Shown: positions 11,656 through 24,280, counted from the stretch's first letter. The stretch: DNA of 64,000 nucleotides from Rhododendron vialii (GCF_030253575.1 NC_080567.1:35183501-35247500), one strand, 5' to 3'. A program made the numbers and translations. The notes: generated by a model not told the origin, from the sequence alone.

Positions 11656-13255
11656 ATTACAAGGGTATAAACAATTCGGTTTGGTCTTGTTTAGGCATTT
11701 TTTCAAACTAAACTGGATAGTATTTCGGTTTGGATATTTTACAAACCAAATCAAACCAAATATTAATGGTTCAGCTTCGTCCGATTTGACCTATTTATTC
11801 CGATTTTTGGGTTTCTTGGTCGTGGTTTATTGTATAGCAAAGAAAAAGAGCCACCATAGACTTCCACCATTTTAATTTCCATATGAAACTATTCAAATAG
11901 TATAAAATCAAGTAAAAAACTAAATTAAACGACGGAGAATCACAAAATTAAGTAAAAACTAAATTAAACGACGAAGTTTTTTACAATCAAGTACAAAACG
12001 AAAATTTATTACCTTCTTCAAGGTTTTCCACTTCATCGAGTTGCTCTCTAAGTCTCTAATAAGAGACATTTGAGATGGGCGCCTTAACCAATTGTGGGCC
12101 CAAATGAATCCTATCAATTTGCATGTATATATGTATTATATATATAACCTAGTTTCTTCTAGTTTGGAGAGTGAGAAATCGGACTGAACCGATTTTTTTG
12201 ATTTAGCAAAAACTCAAATTGGACCAAACCATTTACCTCTAGAAACCAAACCAAATCACTGGATTGGTTCGATTTTGGTTTGCGGTTTATTTTACCGGTC
12301 TTTATTTTCACCCATAACTTTTTACGATTTGACCCATAAAAAACCTATAAATCTCTAGGTATAATTGTGAAATTTACTATAAGAGTTGGCTATTATAAAT
12401 ATTTAGATATTATTCTGTGGTGGCCTCCCAAAAAATCTAACCGCAATCGAAGGATCGTTGATGTCATGATAGTGGAGGAGAAGAATCAAATCAAACAAAT
12501 GCAAAATACTGTGGAGAAATCAAATCACAAAGCAATACACATAATAGAGACCAAGATATACGCGCTTCGGCTTAGAGTTTGTGTAAACCTTCTCTATGAG
12601 TAATCAGATAAGAGACGATTTCACTAATGTGAAGAGAACAATTCTCCATAGGAACTAATCAGTCCAATTCTAATTGAGAGAGTCAAAGCTATATATATTT
12701 AATAGTATATAACCAAAGAGTTATTCTAAAAGATACTTGCAGTAATTCTTATCCAAATTGAATACCTTGCACCTCAAGTCCTAAAGCAACTCCAAAACAG
12801 ATCTTGTGGAAGTCCAAAACGAATTCCGCTATCTGGATAGACTTAACCACCGTCCGGACGGAAAAAATAGTCCTGTACCTCTTCCACCGTGTCCGATACT
12901 TGGGCGTACATGTGTGTGTTACTGTCTATGTTTTACACATGTATGTATAGCAGAATCCCCTCTCACACATGAAGAAGTTACAGCAGCATTAAAACTTCCA
13001 TATTTCCCCCTCTGCCACAAAAAGCCAAAGCAAATTAAAGCAATTCCAATGAAAGATCATAGACCCATTGTTGGATGGAACCTGACATTGCCCTTCTCGC
13101 ATTCAGAAACCATGTGGACACGACACCCCCCCACCCCCCCCCCCCCCCCCCCTCTATTTACTTGGCTGTCACTGCCCCCCAAGTAAAACCAAACCAAGTT
13201 TTTGTGCAATTTAATTGCCACATTCATGTCTCCCCATCCCCCCCAAGCCACCTGC
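11656..13255. other. AT-rich repeat-like spacer upstream of the snakin gene
   Basis: From 11670 to 12330 words such as TTCGGTTTGG and CCAAACC recur in both orientations, as in decayed hAT-type elements, but the ends are not clear enough to call one. From 12330 to 13255 is the proximal upstream region of the snakin gene, with no other gene seen. Confidence 0.4.
13126..13152. repeat. Poly-C tract (C7-A-C19)
   Basis: Seven C, one A, then nineteen C, ending about 104 bp before the TATA box of the snakin gene. Such tracts can form G-quadruplex or i-motif structures; this is inference from composition only. Run length may also be unreliable in the assembly. Confidence 0.9.
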
Positions 13256-13263
13256 TATAAATA
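13256..13263 (+). promoter_or_regulatory. TATA box of the snakin/GASA gene
   Basis: TATAAATA lies 97 bp before the ATG, which would put transcription start near 13285-13295 and leave a leader of about 70 bp. Confidence 0.7.
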
Positions 13264-13359
13264 AAATGCACCACTTGCTTTAGCATCTCACTCACCTCAT
13301 CTTCCTCGGTAGGAATAGGTTTCGGCATTTGCCATCGGGGTAGTAGAGAAATAGAAGAC

Positions 13360-14241
13360 ATGAAGAAGCTCTTTTTTGCCACTCTACTGGTCTTTGCTCT
13401 GCTTCTCAGCTCCTCTTTATTTGAACCCATCATGGCCCAATCATGTATGAGCTTGATTTCGAGTTCTCTCTATACATGCATATGTTTTTATCTTTAGTAT
13501 ACATGCATATGATTATCTATAGTGGAGTAGATTTTTTTTAACCAACATCTTTGTTAACATGAATTAAGATCCTCTCATGCGACTCTCTTGTGACGCAGTG
13601 GGCCACACCACAACTTCACTTGACAATCCAAGTAGTAGTATTTTGTAAGCCTTGCGTAGTATCAATGCAAATTAGGTTGATTGAACATCGGTAAGGGCTT
13701 GATCAGAATATGTTGGTCATAAGAAAAAAAGGGTAGTCAATGACTCACCACCCATTTCTTTTGCCAGAATTATGCTTTGTACAGGTGGATATATTAACGT
13801 CGGATCCACCTATTTTCTTTTAAAGGACAGACATACAAAATGAACAACTCGGATCATCAAGCAAGACTGTGATAGATCTCATTTGGCGTCACATGAGAGG
13901 ATCCATACCCTGTTAAAATACTTGGAACAATTGTACATTCTTTAAAGGATTCTACATTCTTTTTTGGAAGGATAAATAGGGAATGCACCACTATTTTACG
14001 ATACTCAGAACAGTTAAGTTAGGAGATTAATGGGAAATTGTGTTTTGGTTTGGCAGTGTATTGTGCAAAGAAGTGCGAGGGAAGGTGTGCAAGGGCAGGA
14101 GTGAAGGATAGGTGCATGAAGTATTGCGGGATATGCTGTGCTGAGTGCAAGTGTGTGCCTTCTGGTACTTACGGGAACAAACATGAGTGCCCTTGCTACA
14201 GGGACAAGGTCAGCTCCAAGGGCAAGCCCAAGTGCCCTTAA
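13360..14241 (+). CDS. Snakin/GASA cysteine-rich secreted peptide
   Basis: Two exons, 13360-13444 and 14057-14241, with a 612-bp GT..AG intron splitting one codon (phase 1), give 89 residues. Exon 1 is a signal peptide ([20 protein letters not shown]) ending near MAQS. Exon 2 carries the GASA domain with all twelve cysteines: [19 protein letters not shown], then [20 protein letters not shown], then [10 protein letters not shown], finishing GKPKCP at the stop. This is the snakin-1/peamaclein-like branch, judged from [16 protein letters not shown] and the short linker between signal and domain. Such peptides are secreted, are often gibberellin-responsive, and several are antimicrobial or affect growth; peamaclein relatives are known fruit allergens. 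Length matches the usual 88-90 residues. The 3' region has a TG/GA microsatellite (14275-14313). Confidence 0.95.
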
Positions 14242-14274
14242 CTGCACTCCGAAGTGGTCCGCTTTCATTTATGT

Positions 14275-14313
<39 letters not shown>

Positions 14314-14599
14314 ATTAATAAAGTGATCCAGGGATGTGCGTTCTCTGTTCTTTGTGGTTTAGTTGTGTCGATAATGATGTTGTGTTCATGTGTAATCCTC
14401 TTTTAGGATTGTTACAATGACCCATGGTTTGCATCTAAAAATTCCCATGTTAATTAATAGAAATTTCACGGTCAATTGATGTCAAGAAAACGACCCATAA
14501 AAGTGAATTTGGTTAGTGAAGATTTTTTTGGATGTGCCATATTCTATGGGCAATTCTTCGTTCCCATTTCAACCCCAATAGATTTGGCCAAGTGAGCAC

Positions 14600-14740
14600 G
14601 AGAAAGTTAATGAGTGCTTATCTTTCATAAGGTCGCATCTTCAAACTCCACGGAAACCAAACATTTCAAACCTTAGGACCCATGAATTACACGCAAGCTA
14701 GTTCGGACATCCGGTTATAAAAAATTGAAAAATTCTTCAT
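14600..14740 (+). mobile_element. Probable SINE copy (plus)
   Basis: Contains AAGGTCGCATCTTCAAACTCC (B-box-like TCTTCAAACTCC) and a 3' block AGGACCCATGAATTACACGC with TTCGGACATCCGGTTAT followed by A-rich sequence. The same 3' block recurs at 26583-26773 and 43032-43252. Truncated or diverged at its 5' side. Confidence 0.5.
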
Positions 14741-14997
14741 TCCAATTTTCAAACTGTAGAAGTTCATTCCAGTATTGAACATGCTCTTACCTTCCCTATG
14801 GGATGGTGTTTTATTGGCAAAATATAGGATTCAGGCATTACAAAATACTCTCGATAATTCATGCAGCAGATGCGAAATAGATACCTTACTGCACATCCAC
14901 CTAAAACAATTTGAAGCTCGCACACCAGCTTTATAATGCATCTGGCTTAGCTGCCCAAGTAAATTATCCTCTTATTAGGATGTGTTCGACTAACAAT

Positions 14998-15095
14998 AAA
15001 AGTAGTACTTATTTAAAGGTGGTGTTTCGCAAAACGAAAAAATAAGTACTTAAAAAATAAGAACCTTAGCAGAATGAGAGGTCTTAATTGTACGT
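14998..15095. repeat. AT-rich element fragment (family also at GH3 gene)
   Basis: On the minus strand it reads AGACCTCTCATTCTGCTAAG, then TTTTTTAAGTACTTATTTTT and CGTTTTGCGAAA. Similar strings occur at 34030-34110 and in GH3 intron 2 at 35039-35180. Confidence 0.5.
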
Positions 15096-16438
15096 CTTAC
15101 ACCATAACCATGGCTTGTTTCAGACACTAGAGCCGTTTTAACATGAAGTAGCAGTACTAACTGGTTTCAAACAGACAAAAATCTTACCTCAGATGGTGGA
15201 AGGACCAGGGGCACTAAATTGTGCCAGCGTTCAGACATCGTCCCGAAAATGGATAGATGCAAATAACCACCATGATTAAAAATCAAGTCGATCAAGCAAC
15301 ATCGGCTTACTCATCAAATCAAGATCTAAGTAAACGGTTCAGATCATATTTTTGCACTTGGGAAGATGTCCGACGGGCACAGCTGGTGCCCCTGGTCCTC
15401 GTGCGGTACCCTGACACATCAATAAATGCACAACACAGTTTTGCAGGGAGCTTTAAATTTTGGGCCATGTTACTCAACTGCATGGATTCAAGATATTAGT
15501 GCCATTTTAGTGCATGGATCCCTAGATTTTCCAGAACCGGCCGTGTGCATTGTTCAACAGCTGGCATTACAGTCTTCATTCCAAAAGACCAAAATTTTGA
15601 GGTCCAGGAATCTCGTACCCTCAACAAAACCAAAATGTTCTAAGCAACCATGAAAATCACCCAAGGACCCTACCTATCAGAAACTAAGGTTAATTAACCA
15701 GCCTGAAAAAAAAAGATAAAGTAACGAGCGATAACTAGCAGCAAGAAGCTTCAGTAACTAACAAGAAAACCAATATCAATCGCCCCGTGTTAACTAACAA
15801 GAAACTAAGCTTAGTTGAAACTGATTTTCATTAACCACTCAGCGAGATTACATGGCTTTATAACTTATTGAAAATAGAGATTACAGGGCTTCAGAACTAA
15901 TCAAACAAAGATCCCTGCAATCTTTTTCCTGTACTACCCTCTTTAGTTAAACCTGCACCATGGCCATTGTGTCGGACGAAATTAGGAACCTTAAAACAAC
16001 CCATCAAAAGTCAGAAGCCACAAGGAAGTTTTCCCCATCCAATTTGATTTTGAACAAGGTCTTAGTGTTACACAACTTCAGGTCACAGAATCACAAGGTA
16101 CAAAAAAATCTTCACTAATGTAACCTGTAATTGCCCTACCAAGTCATACAACAATACAATGTACCCTTTGACAGCAGAACCAAACATGCCATAATCAGCG
16201 AGGAAAAACTGCTCTCAGTATATGAGGGCTGCCTGTATAAGCAGATTAGTCGAACACTCATATGAGTAGAAGTTCAAAGCAATCACTAAACCTAGAGAGG
16301 AATACTTCTCTTGATCCCGGAACAGTAAATGGATGCACTTCAGCATCATAAGGAGAACCCTCTCCTCTCTTTCAAGTAGTAACATGCGGAAAGTAATGTC
16401 CAAGCGCACAGAATTTGAAGAGTCAAGCAGCAGATTTC

Positions 16439-19400
16439 TTACCTTTTCTTAGGTCTCCCCCTTTTCCGCACTTCCTGAGATTTCGGTGATCTTCCCTTTT
16501 CCCGCAAATCTTCAGCTTTAGGTAAATCAACTGATGCACTCTCCTTTCGGATCTCCTCAATCCCCAAAACATGATCTGATTCTTGCGTTTCTAACTGAAT
16601 CCGTCTCTTGCGGCCTCTTGAGGTTGTAGATCTCAGCCTGTTACTTTCTTCAGTCGATGAATTGCCAATGGTTACCCCAGCATTCACTTTGCCCACTCCA
16701 GACTCTGACTGATTCTTTTTAGGTGGAGTGCTATAGCTGGGGACACTTTCGGCTAGTTTTGATTCCATGCGTGATGTATGGCGAAAGCTCCAACGAGCAT
16801 TTTCAAACCATTTGCGAACCTGATGCTGCGTGATTCCTAATTCTTTCGCTAAATTATCTCTTGTAGCTCGTTCTGGAAACTGATTTTCCTTGAAGGATTT
16901 TAGAAGCCCCTGTAAAATGACCACGATGACAGTTGTTGATTAAATGTTGCAAAAAGATTTAAAGATAAGGATGCCACAAGGATATAAGAAGCATAAAATA
17001 TAGTGTGTTTATTACACTAGATCAAAGCTGCAGTTTTGGGCAAAAGGTTATCCGGTTTGTATAGTTGGATGCCCACGGCTGCATTGTACCAAACTTCTAT
17101 GGCTTGTTATAAGTATTAGTTGGCTCATCAAACGTATTTGCAAAACTAGTTTAGTTGACGGAATGTGATATAATGATAGATCACCATCTGGATTCAGAAA
17201 TCAAAACTTATTGAGTCAGCATGTCATACCTGAGTTACAACTTCCCCAAGTCTTCTATAAGCTGACCTTTCAGAACTACTAGTAGTAGAACCACGTTTAG
17301 CTGGTGAATTATTTGTACCTTCAACATCTATCTTCTCACGGGCTCTTCTCTTGGGAGCATGTCCACTCACTTCTTGGTTGTGCTTCGCATCATTAGCATT
17401 TAGCCCCTGTGTACTCGGGGTCCTTCCGCCAGGTGATACAGAAGCACCTTTCTCCATATTGCGCCTCCTCTTTTTGGGTGCATCAGCATCATCAACCCAA
17501 TTTTCATCACTTGAATCAGAGGAAACATTTCCATATGTATCCTTTTAAGATGAAGGCATTGGAAACAGCGATAAGCAGAAACATGAGCTATGAGAGGAAA
17601 ACTAGCAAAATAGAGACTAGATGCGAACTGTATGAGGACGAGTACAAAGGGGAACAGGAAGAGTGGGTGAACTGCCCACTTCTGAAGTAACCCTATGATG
17701 GCATGTCCATAGAGAAATGCCTCCCACAATGAAACTAGGCAGAAACCAAAACAGATGCCTATTTAAACGAGTAATGTCAAATTATCTTCGGCAGTGGAGT
17801 CCAATGCCATTGCACAAAGAAAGACAACTGAGGGATAAAATGCATGAAGCCAATTGCTTGACGATAAAAAAAAAAATGCCTAAGGGACCACGAAAAGTAG
17901 CATACTACATTGACTAACAATATATTTCTGCCTAAAGGACCACGAAAAGTTGCATAATACATGTAATAGACACTGCCATCCTAAACATCCACACGTATTA
18001 AAAGTAAATTAGCACAGCTTTTGCAATAAAATATTACCATTGATAAGGTGGAGCACATTACCACGTATCAGAAGCAACTTAAAAGAAAGAAAGTCTCAAA
18101 CATTCAACACATTGACCAGTTTTCCAACATGCTAATGACAGCTAGGCCAACAAAACCAAACACCTGAACACCAACCAATTCCGTAAATTTATCATACCCT
18201 TGCTAGGAGACAAAAGAATGAACAATTTCGTTATGTATAGTTGTATTGACAAGGATGTAGAAGATGAAATCGATGTGACCCGTATTTTCATACTAGTTGG
18301 CTCAAGTCCACATTTCAACAAATAAAATCAATAGAACAAATACTAGGTCAACATTGTTTTGAGGGACAACATGTTGGACAACAATTGAAAAACATATTCA
18401 TAACATGACTGTAGGCTGAGAGCCTCAAAGGAGGATGCTAAGATGGATGTCTAGTAAAACCAGGAAAGATGGAGTTATAAACATTTACATCCGGGGACTG
18501 GCAAGAGTTACCAACTAAAAATACGTTGGGGGGAATGAATGTTAACAGTTTGTATATAAAATGAGATCGGTATATATGATCCCTGTTAAAGGATATATTA
18601 GGAGAGAGGAAAACTTAATTGACTTGCTATGCCAGACTCCCAAATTGCATCAAATCAAAATTCAGCAGATAAATATGCCAAGAGAGCATTTCATATCATG
18701 AGATTCGCGTTATGAAAGGAAACTCACATCATACAGCTTTTTGTAGTCCAACCTTTCTACATGTCTCCTTCCAGCTACAGGTGCAGTTTCTCCATGGCCA
18801 GGATCTGACTCTAACAGAGATGACAACTCATCATTTATAGATGGTTTTTTCCCTTGACCAACTTTAGGTCCTTCTCCGTTGGAGCCTCTGCAGGATTTGG
18901 TGTTATCGAACACAACACCAAAATCATCAGAGTCGGAAGTAAAATCAGAACTTGAACTTTCCTGCTTAACCTGGTCATCGAGATCTGGAGCATCAGGATC
19001 ATATTCATCATCCTCTGAATCATCAGAAGGTAGCTCCAAGTTCTGCTTGCTCTTGGGCGAAGTTCCATTATCTTCAGAAGCAGTATAGAAATCGGATTCG
19101 TCAGAACTAGATTCTTCTCCTTTCTCATCGACCTCTGAACCATCAGGGTCATACTCATTATCCTCAGAATCATCTGATGGAAGTCCCAAATTATCATCTA
19201 GGTTATTTCCAGCTGCTGCTGCTGCTGCCGCCTCAGGGAATACCTTCTGCATGTGGCAAAAAAGCGCAATTAAAAACACATAATGGCTAATTAGTCATCC
19301 ATCCAATCGTAAAGTCTGGAGTTATTAATTGACCTCCCATGTGTCCAGAATAGAAAGATTAGTTCCTTGAGAATCATTAAGCAATTCAATGCAGTCAACC

Positions 19401-21149
19401 TTACAATCACATCCAGGGCAAAGCCAGCCCTCATCATCAGGAGGAACTGAAAGTGAAAAGAAAATGATTAAGGTAAAACAAGAACAGGAAACAACAAACT
19501 CCAAAAAAACAAGAATGCAAGTTGACTGCTACTATTAGGAGTTGGTTTGGACATACTGTCATCCTTTAATAATGGTGGTTCAAGACACAACTGGTGGAAA
19601 CCACGTTCACAAGCACCGTCACATAGTATGATGTCGTTATCAGCTGGCAATTCTGTAGACTCACATTTTGCACAGAATATCTGCCACGGGAAGATAAAGT
19701 TATGGGTATTTGCTATGTGAAGCACTAACATATACTACCAGAACAGAAATATGTAAGTAGAACAAAGAGTGCCATATGAAAGAAGAAATGGCTTGTCCTA
19801 TAAGGCATTCCCTACATCCTCACTGTCAATCTGTCCTTCAGAATCAAACAACGATGCCGGAAACCTTCCTTTGGAAATTGACAAATCAAGACGTTGAAAT
19901 AGATCTCTTATCTTCAATTTGCAGCGGAAAATTTCCAATTTGGCACGTTGAAGTTCCTTCTCTGGCTTTATTTTTTCCAGGCTGCATAATGACCAAAATA
20001 TTCAGTAACAACAATTACAAAGGAACTCAAGTCTAAAACGACCACCACACTGCCATTAGGGGAATATGCCACAATATTTATAGGGGAAAATTAGCTATAG
20101 ATGACAAACCTCTGCCCTTTCCACCCTTCACCAGAATACGCATCTATTAAGTTTTGTTCGTACGTCCATCGATGTAGTAAATATCTCAGATGCTTTCTAA
20201 TCCTAGAGAATTCATCAACTGGAGTTTCCTTTACCCGTTTCTTCTTCCTCTTCTTCCTTCCTGTTTCTTCAATAGTGCCATTACTATGCTCTGGCAAATT
20301 ACTAACTGGCTCAGGAGCTTTAGATTTCTCTTGTGACCTAGATCGCAAAACTCTAGCACTGCTTACAGAAGATTTCAGTGCGTGTTTTCCTTTTGTTGAC
20401 CTTATAGAGGTTCTTCTACCCCCACCTCCTGATGTACTAGCTTCATTAGCTTCATAATCTTGTGGTGATTCTAATTGATCAAGATCCCGATTCTTGGACA
20501 CATTATATGGTAATGGTGTCAACTGTCCAGGACGAATATTCACTGCTGCATCTTCAGGTGCTAACCTCGATAGCTCCAGACTAGACTCTCTCTCATCTTC
20601 TGGTGGTGGTCTCAGTTGTTCCGAATTGGAATTTTTGGCTACATCCTCAGATGGTTGGCCGAATTGTTCAACATGGCTGATTTCTACTGTCCCAGTACAA
20701 ACCAGTCCATTCTGTACGTAGCTGATAGCAACCTCCTGTTTGTCTGCCAATGTATAACTAGTTACACTTTCTGGAACTAGTTCATGATTTAGTTCAGAGG
20801 AATGATTAGCAGATAAATTTTTCCCGGCAGTACCTCTAGGAAGCAACCCTAACTGCTCAGAAGAATTTACAGTGGTATCTTCCAGTTGTTGCCCCAGTTG
20901 ATCAAAGCTTGAATTTCTGGAAAAATCCTCTTGAACCTGTTGTTCAATGCCTTCTGCCATGGCTTCTTTAGATCCCTTCCTCACATTTTCAACACTGGTC
21001 GCAGGTTTCTCATATGTTGCTTCACTAGCCAAACTTCTAACACCAAATTCAAGGTCTGTTATTGATGTATTATGTCTAGGCGGCGATATATCCCCAGCTT
21101 CACCCATAGGTTGTGCTGAGGATGCATCCATATTGATGTCCTCAGACAT
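16439..21149 (-). CDS. HAT3.1: HAT3.1-type PHD-finger homeodomain protein
   Basis: Seven exons: 20110-21149, 19816-19981, 19557-19680, 19334-19446, 18728-19246, 17230-17541 and 16439-16909, giving 2745 nt and 914 residues with consistent phases and GT..AG borders. Order of parts: a 346-residue N-terminus with degenerate E-Q-L/P-E-D repeats and basic KKRKKKR; a charged helical stretch (residues 347-402); a C4HC3 PHD finger (about 404-455: CAKC, CDGAC, H..C, CPGC); a seven-Ala run (487-493); two acidic repeats ending EYDPD; a homeodomain (about 744-802) interrupted by intron 6, with recognition helix [15 protein letters not shown] in place of the usual WFQNRR; and a terminal AT-hook-like KRGRPKKR. 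This order is that of the plant HAT3.1 family, nuclear DNA/chromatin-binding proteins. The last coding bases AAAAG|GTAAGA resemble a splice donor, so an alternative C-terminus is possible. The symbol is by family resemblance. Confidence 0.9.
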
Positions 21150-21890
21150 TTAGGAAGAAAGCTAACAGCGACGAATATCACCAGACCTATGTCATTCAGA
21201 AATCCGAGGCCTTATTACTAGATTAGGGGAGAGGTACGAGAAAAGGAAGACAAATAGAGATCCTTTGACCAAAATGAGTTTAAGATCAAATGCGAAATAG
21301 TTAACAAATCCAAACTCATATTCTTTAACAGTTGCCCATAATCAAAGAAATAGACTCCGTCAGAACAGGACTAGGTTTGAACAGTTGTGGTGCACTCCAT
21401 AGACCTGCACAGACAATGTAAAGTGGAGAGTGTGGCCTTGTTGATGAAGTTTATGATTAAGTAAAGCATGATTAGATGATCATTAAAGCTCACACAAAAC
21501 TAATTTAATTTACTTTCTTCTTCCCTATCTTTCTCAATTTGTGTGTAAATTTGGAAACTACATGCAATTCTGACTATATGCTGTAGGAGTCAGCTGTCCA
21601 CAGATCTTGTCTCATTTTCTAATAGGATGCAGTGTTAGCACATCTATCACCCATTATAGCACTCTTTTGATACCAACCCTGGACTTGAGGTCCTAAAACT
21701 CTGACCGGGGTTCCAAAATAAATCTTTTCTCCCTCCATTAGTCCTAGACTCCTAGCAACGCATTGACTGATCAAACTCCATTTGCCTTCAGATTAAACTA
21801 TTATCATTTCAAGCAAAGCATCCTCATACATCATTTCCTTCCTTTTAAACATCAAACCAAAAGCTACCATACCCTTATGTGTGTTTCTAT

Positions 21891-22006
21891 TAGACTTTAT
21901 CTCACATCGCTCATCTAAGTCACCCAAAACCAATAGGCAATAGGTGGAGTAACCTCTAGAATTTATTAACCAAGCTTGGGTGATGAGTGATGTGGGATAA
22001 AGTCTA
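21891..22006. repeat. Inverted repeat / small MITE in leader intron
   Basis: Left arm TAGACTTTATCTCACATCGC with CTCATCTAAGTCACCCAA, right arm TTGGGTGATGAGTGATGTGG ending GATAAAGTCTA. The arms pair over most of about 35 bases around an AT-rich middle. Element class not determined. Confidence 0.6.
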
Positions 22007-22010
22007 CCAG

Positions 22011-22066
22011 TTTCATGATTAACTTAAGTGTGTTTCATGATTAACTTAAGTGTGTTTCATGATTAA
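22011..22066. repeat. 22-bp tandem repeat, about 2.5 copies
   Basis: TTTCATGATT recurs at 22011, 22033 and 22055, with TAACTTAAGTGTG between copies, an exact 22-bp period. Confidence 0.9.
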
Positions 22067-23234
22067 ATCATATTCCGAATTGTTCAAATAGGTTAGTGCT
22101 TTTCCCTCTTGGTTCGGCACTAGAGTTAGTAGGAATACATGTACTTCCGTGCGCACAACCTGAAAGAGGAGTTCGCATATTTCTGTTTGTTGACCAAAAA
22201 GGGTTTGTTAGCCTAAAAGGGTTAGCGGTTCGAAGAGACCATATTGCACTAAGTGAAGAAATGATCACTTTTTCAGCTGAGAGTATCGAAAACTGACCTA
22301 CAAGGCTGCATATAATAACTGCTGATGCAGGTTTCCAAAGATGTGCTTATTTTTCGCTTTATAAGCTTCAAACCTACTGATAGATATGTTTATTTGCAGC
22401 AGCTGGCATCATCAGATCACACCAATTCATTCAATCCAAAACATTCAACCACTAATCCACCCTCCAATCGAGCAAGTAAAGTAAAAAAAGAAAATGAGAC
22501 ACGCTATTACACTGTTTCACCATTCAAATCCCAAAACAAGTAGCCCTAAAATTCTGAGCAGCCAATTGTTTATTTTCCACTTTCCTTAGCAACCAAATGA
22601 AGCATTACAATAAAAACACGAACAAACATTTCAAAAAGAATTTCAAAACCAATCCAAGGGCTTACCTTTCTTACTACTATCTCTCTAATGCTATTACCAA
22701 CTGGGAAGAGAGAGAAAGGAGAAGTTCAGAATATGAAATTTTGGTATAGAGAGAGAGAGAGAGAATTACTGCGTGGCAGATCGAATCAAGAGCAGTTAGG
22801 TTTGGTTTTGGTTTCTGAGGCGAGTGGGTGCGTCGGCCGATAACGTCGCTCCGTTTTCGTGTTCGCGAGAGTTCCTCTCGCCGCCGATAAAGAAGAAGAG
22901 GCCCGGGTGCGTTTGGCGTAGTAGGGTAGGGCTCCCGGATTGCGCTCGCCGCTATTGTGCGCTTTCGGCGTACAAAAGGAAACGATAATTCCAGAGGGGT
23001 GAGTGCGTGGGTGGTGGGCCTGGTGGCATTGGATCGGCCTCGGTGACTGGACCGGTGAAAGTGGGCTGGGCCCTCTATGTGTTTGTCGTTTATGGATCGT
23101 ATCAGCCTGCTCTTGGATTGGTGTATGGGCCTTCAGACTCGGTCTGTTCCGTTCCTTTCCCAAAATGAATTTTACTAATTTGAAGAATCTTTATGGTGAC
23201 ATGGAAAAGAAAAATGAACCCTGCTATTGGTACT

Positions 23235-23401
23235 AACAAGGTGGAAACCGATCGAGTGCCAACGGGCATGCGGGATCCACTCCGGGTTCCACACAGGTCC
23301 ACTGGAATTTCAAAAAATTTATTGAAGGGCTCGAATCATTTGTGCGTGACCTAGAATGGACCCTGCATGCCCGTCGGTACCCCCTCGGTTTCCACCTTGT
23401 T
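23235..23401. mobile_element. MITE with about 40-bp inverted ends
   Basis: The left end AACAAGGTGGAAACCGATCG continues GAGTGCCAACGGGCATGC. The right end reads GCATGCCCGTCGGTACC and closes CGGTTTCCACCTTGTT, the complement of the left. The interior of roughly 85 bp is non-coding. No target duplication was identified. Confidence 0.65.
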
Positions 23402-23750
23402 GGCCCCTTCGCTAATTTATCGAAACAGAATATGAATGGACATGAAAAAGGAACTGCCAAAATCAATTAAGAAACTCTGATACGAAGAAGATTTGCAAGC
23501 CATGTCAATTTGTGGTTTACTATACCATAGTGTGATTAATTTACTCACCCTTAATACTACTATATACTCATTCATTTGGTAAATTATTAAATGGGTAAGA
23601 CTATGTCTATGCGTGGGCAAAGCAATTACTGGGAGACGAATCTGGTGGTTGAATTTAAGGGGATATGTTGGCAGTTGCCACAGGCCCACAGTGAAGTGGG
23701 TTACGAAATTCTAAAGTTATGCATGCACAGATATATAGACTTTTTTTCTT

Positions 23751-23891
23751 GGGAAAATGACGGCCAAGGACGTGTTTGATAATTAATACCTTCCAAGGAC
23801 ATTTTCAGTATTAACAAATGTTCTCAAATGTTCTCAGCATGTCCTTGACGGGTATTAATTATCAAAACACGTCCTGGGCCGTCATTTTCCC
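23751..23891. mobile_element. Mutator-like MITE, copy 2 of 3
   Basis: The ends are GGGAAAATGACGGCC and its complement GGCCGTCATTTTCCC, extended inward by ACGTGTTT(T)GATAATTAATACC. The element is flanked on both sides by the identical 9-mer TTTTTTCTT. It is 141 bp, non-coding, and of the same family as 4508-4639 and 40650-40768. Confidence 0.9.
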
Positions 23892-23932
23892 TTTTTTCTT
23901 GATAGGGATTAATTGATCGGATTGGATACAAT

Positions 23933-24280
23933 TAGGTCTGTCAATGGGCCGGATCTGATTCGGATCTGATAAGACTCAAATCCGATAGTGGTAATTCGGA
24001 TCCGATCCAAAAACTTTTTTTACTTCAAAAATTTTAGCAAAAGAAAAATATTTTTTTCAAAATAATAAAAAATAAAAATACAACTTCTTAAACATTTTTT
24101 TTTTCAAAATAAAAAATTTACTGTTTTTTAAAAAAAATTAAAAAAAAATAAAGTTCGGATTCGGATTGATAATGGATTTAATCCGATCCGATCCGAATTT
24201 GGATTACCGAATTCGAATTATCGGATCGACTTTATTGGATTTGGATCGAATTTTTCGAATCCGGTCTATTGACAGGCCTA
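23933..24280. mobile_element. Non-autonomous hAT-like element
   Basis: The left end TAGGTCTGTCAATGGGCCGG and the right end (complement) TAGGCCTGTCAATAGACCGG are inverted repeats. The flanking 8-mers are GATACAAT and AATACAAT (7 of 8 identical), the hAT duplication size. The interior is built from variants of GGATCCGATCC / TTCGGAT and A/T runs. 348 bp, non-coding. It lies 41 bp from the preceding Mutator-like MITE. Confidence 0.8.

Larger units (their letters stand above)
14242..16438. other. Spacer between snakin and HAT3.1-like genes
   Basis: Contains the snakin 3' region with a (TG)n(GA)n tract at 14275-14313, a probable SINE at 14600-14740, and an AT-rich element fragment at 14998-15095. 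The part next to 16438 is the 3' end of the minus-strand HAT3.1-like gene. Short frames at 15257-15653 have no recognisable domain. Confidence 0.5.
21150..22850 (-). promoter_or_regulatory. Probable split 5' leader of the HAT3.1-like gene
   Basis: On the minus strand a donor-like AAAG|GTAAG at 22666/22665 and an acceptor-like CGCTGTTAG ending at 21162, 12 bases before the ATG, suggest a leader intron of about 1.5 kb. The putative first exon (about 22667-22840) has a CT tract (22750-22764). This is inferred from splice signals only. The intron holds the inverted repeat at 21891-22006 and the 22-bp tandem at 22011-22066. Confidence 0.4.

Noticed and set aside
14014..14268. Minus-strand 84-codon frame opposite snakin exon 2
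   Set aside because: Shadow of the cysteine-rich exon; no independent support.
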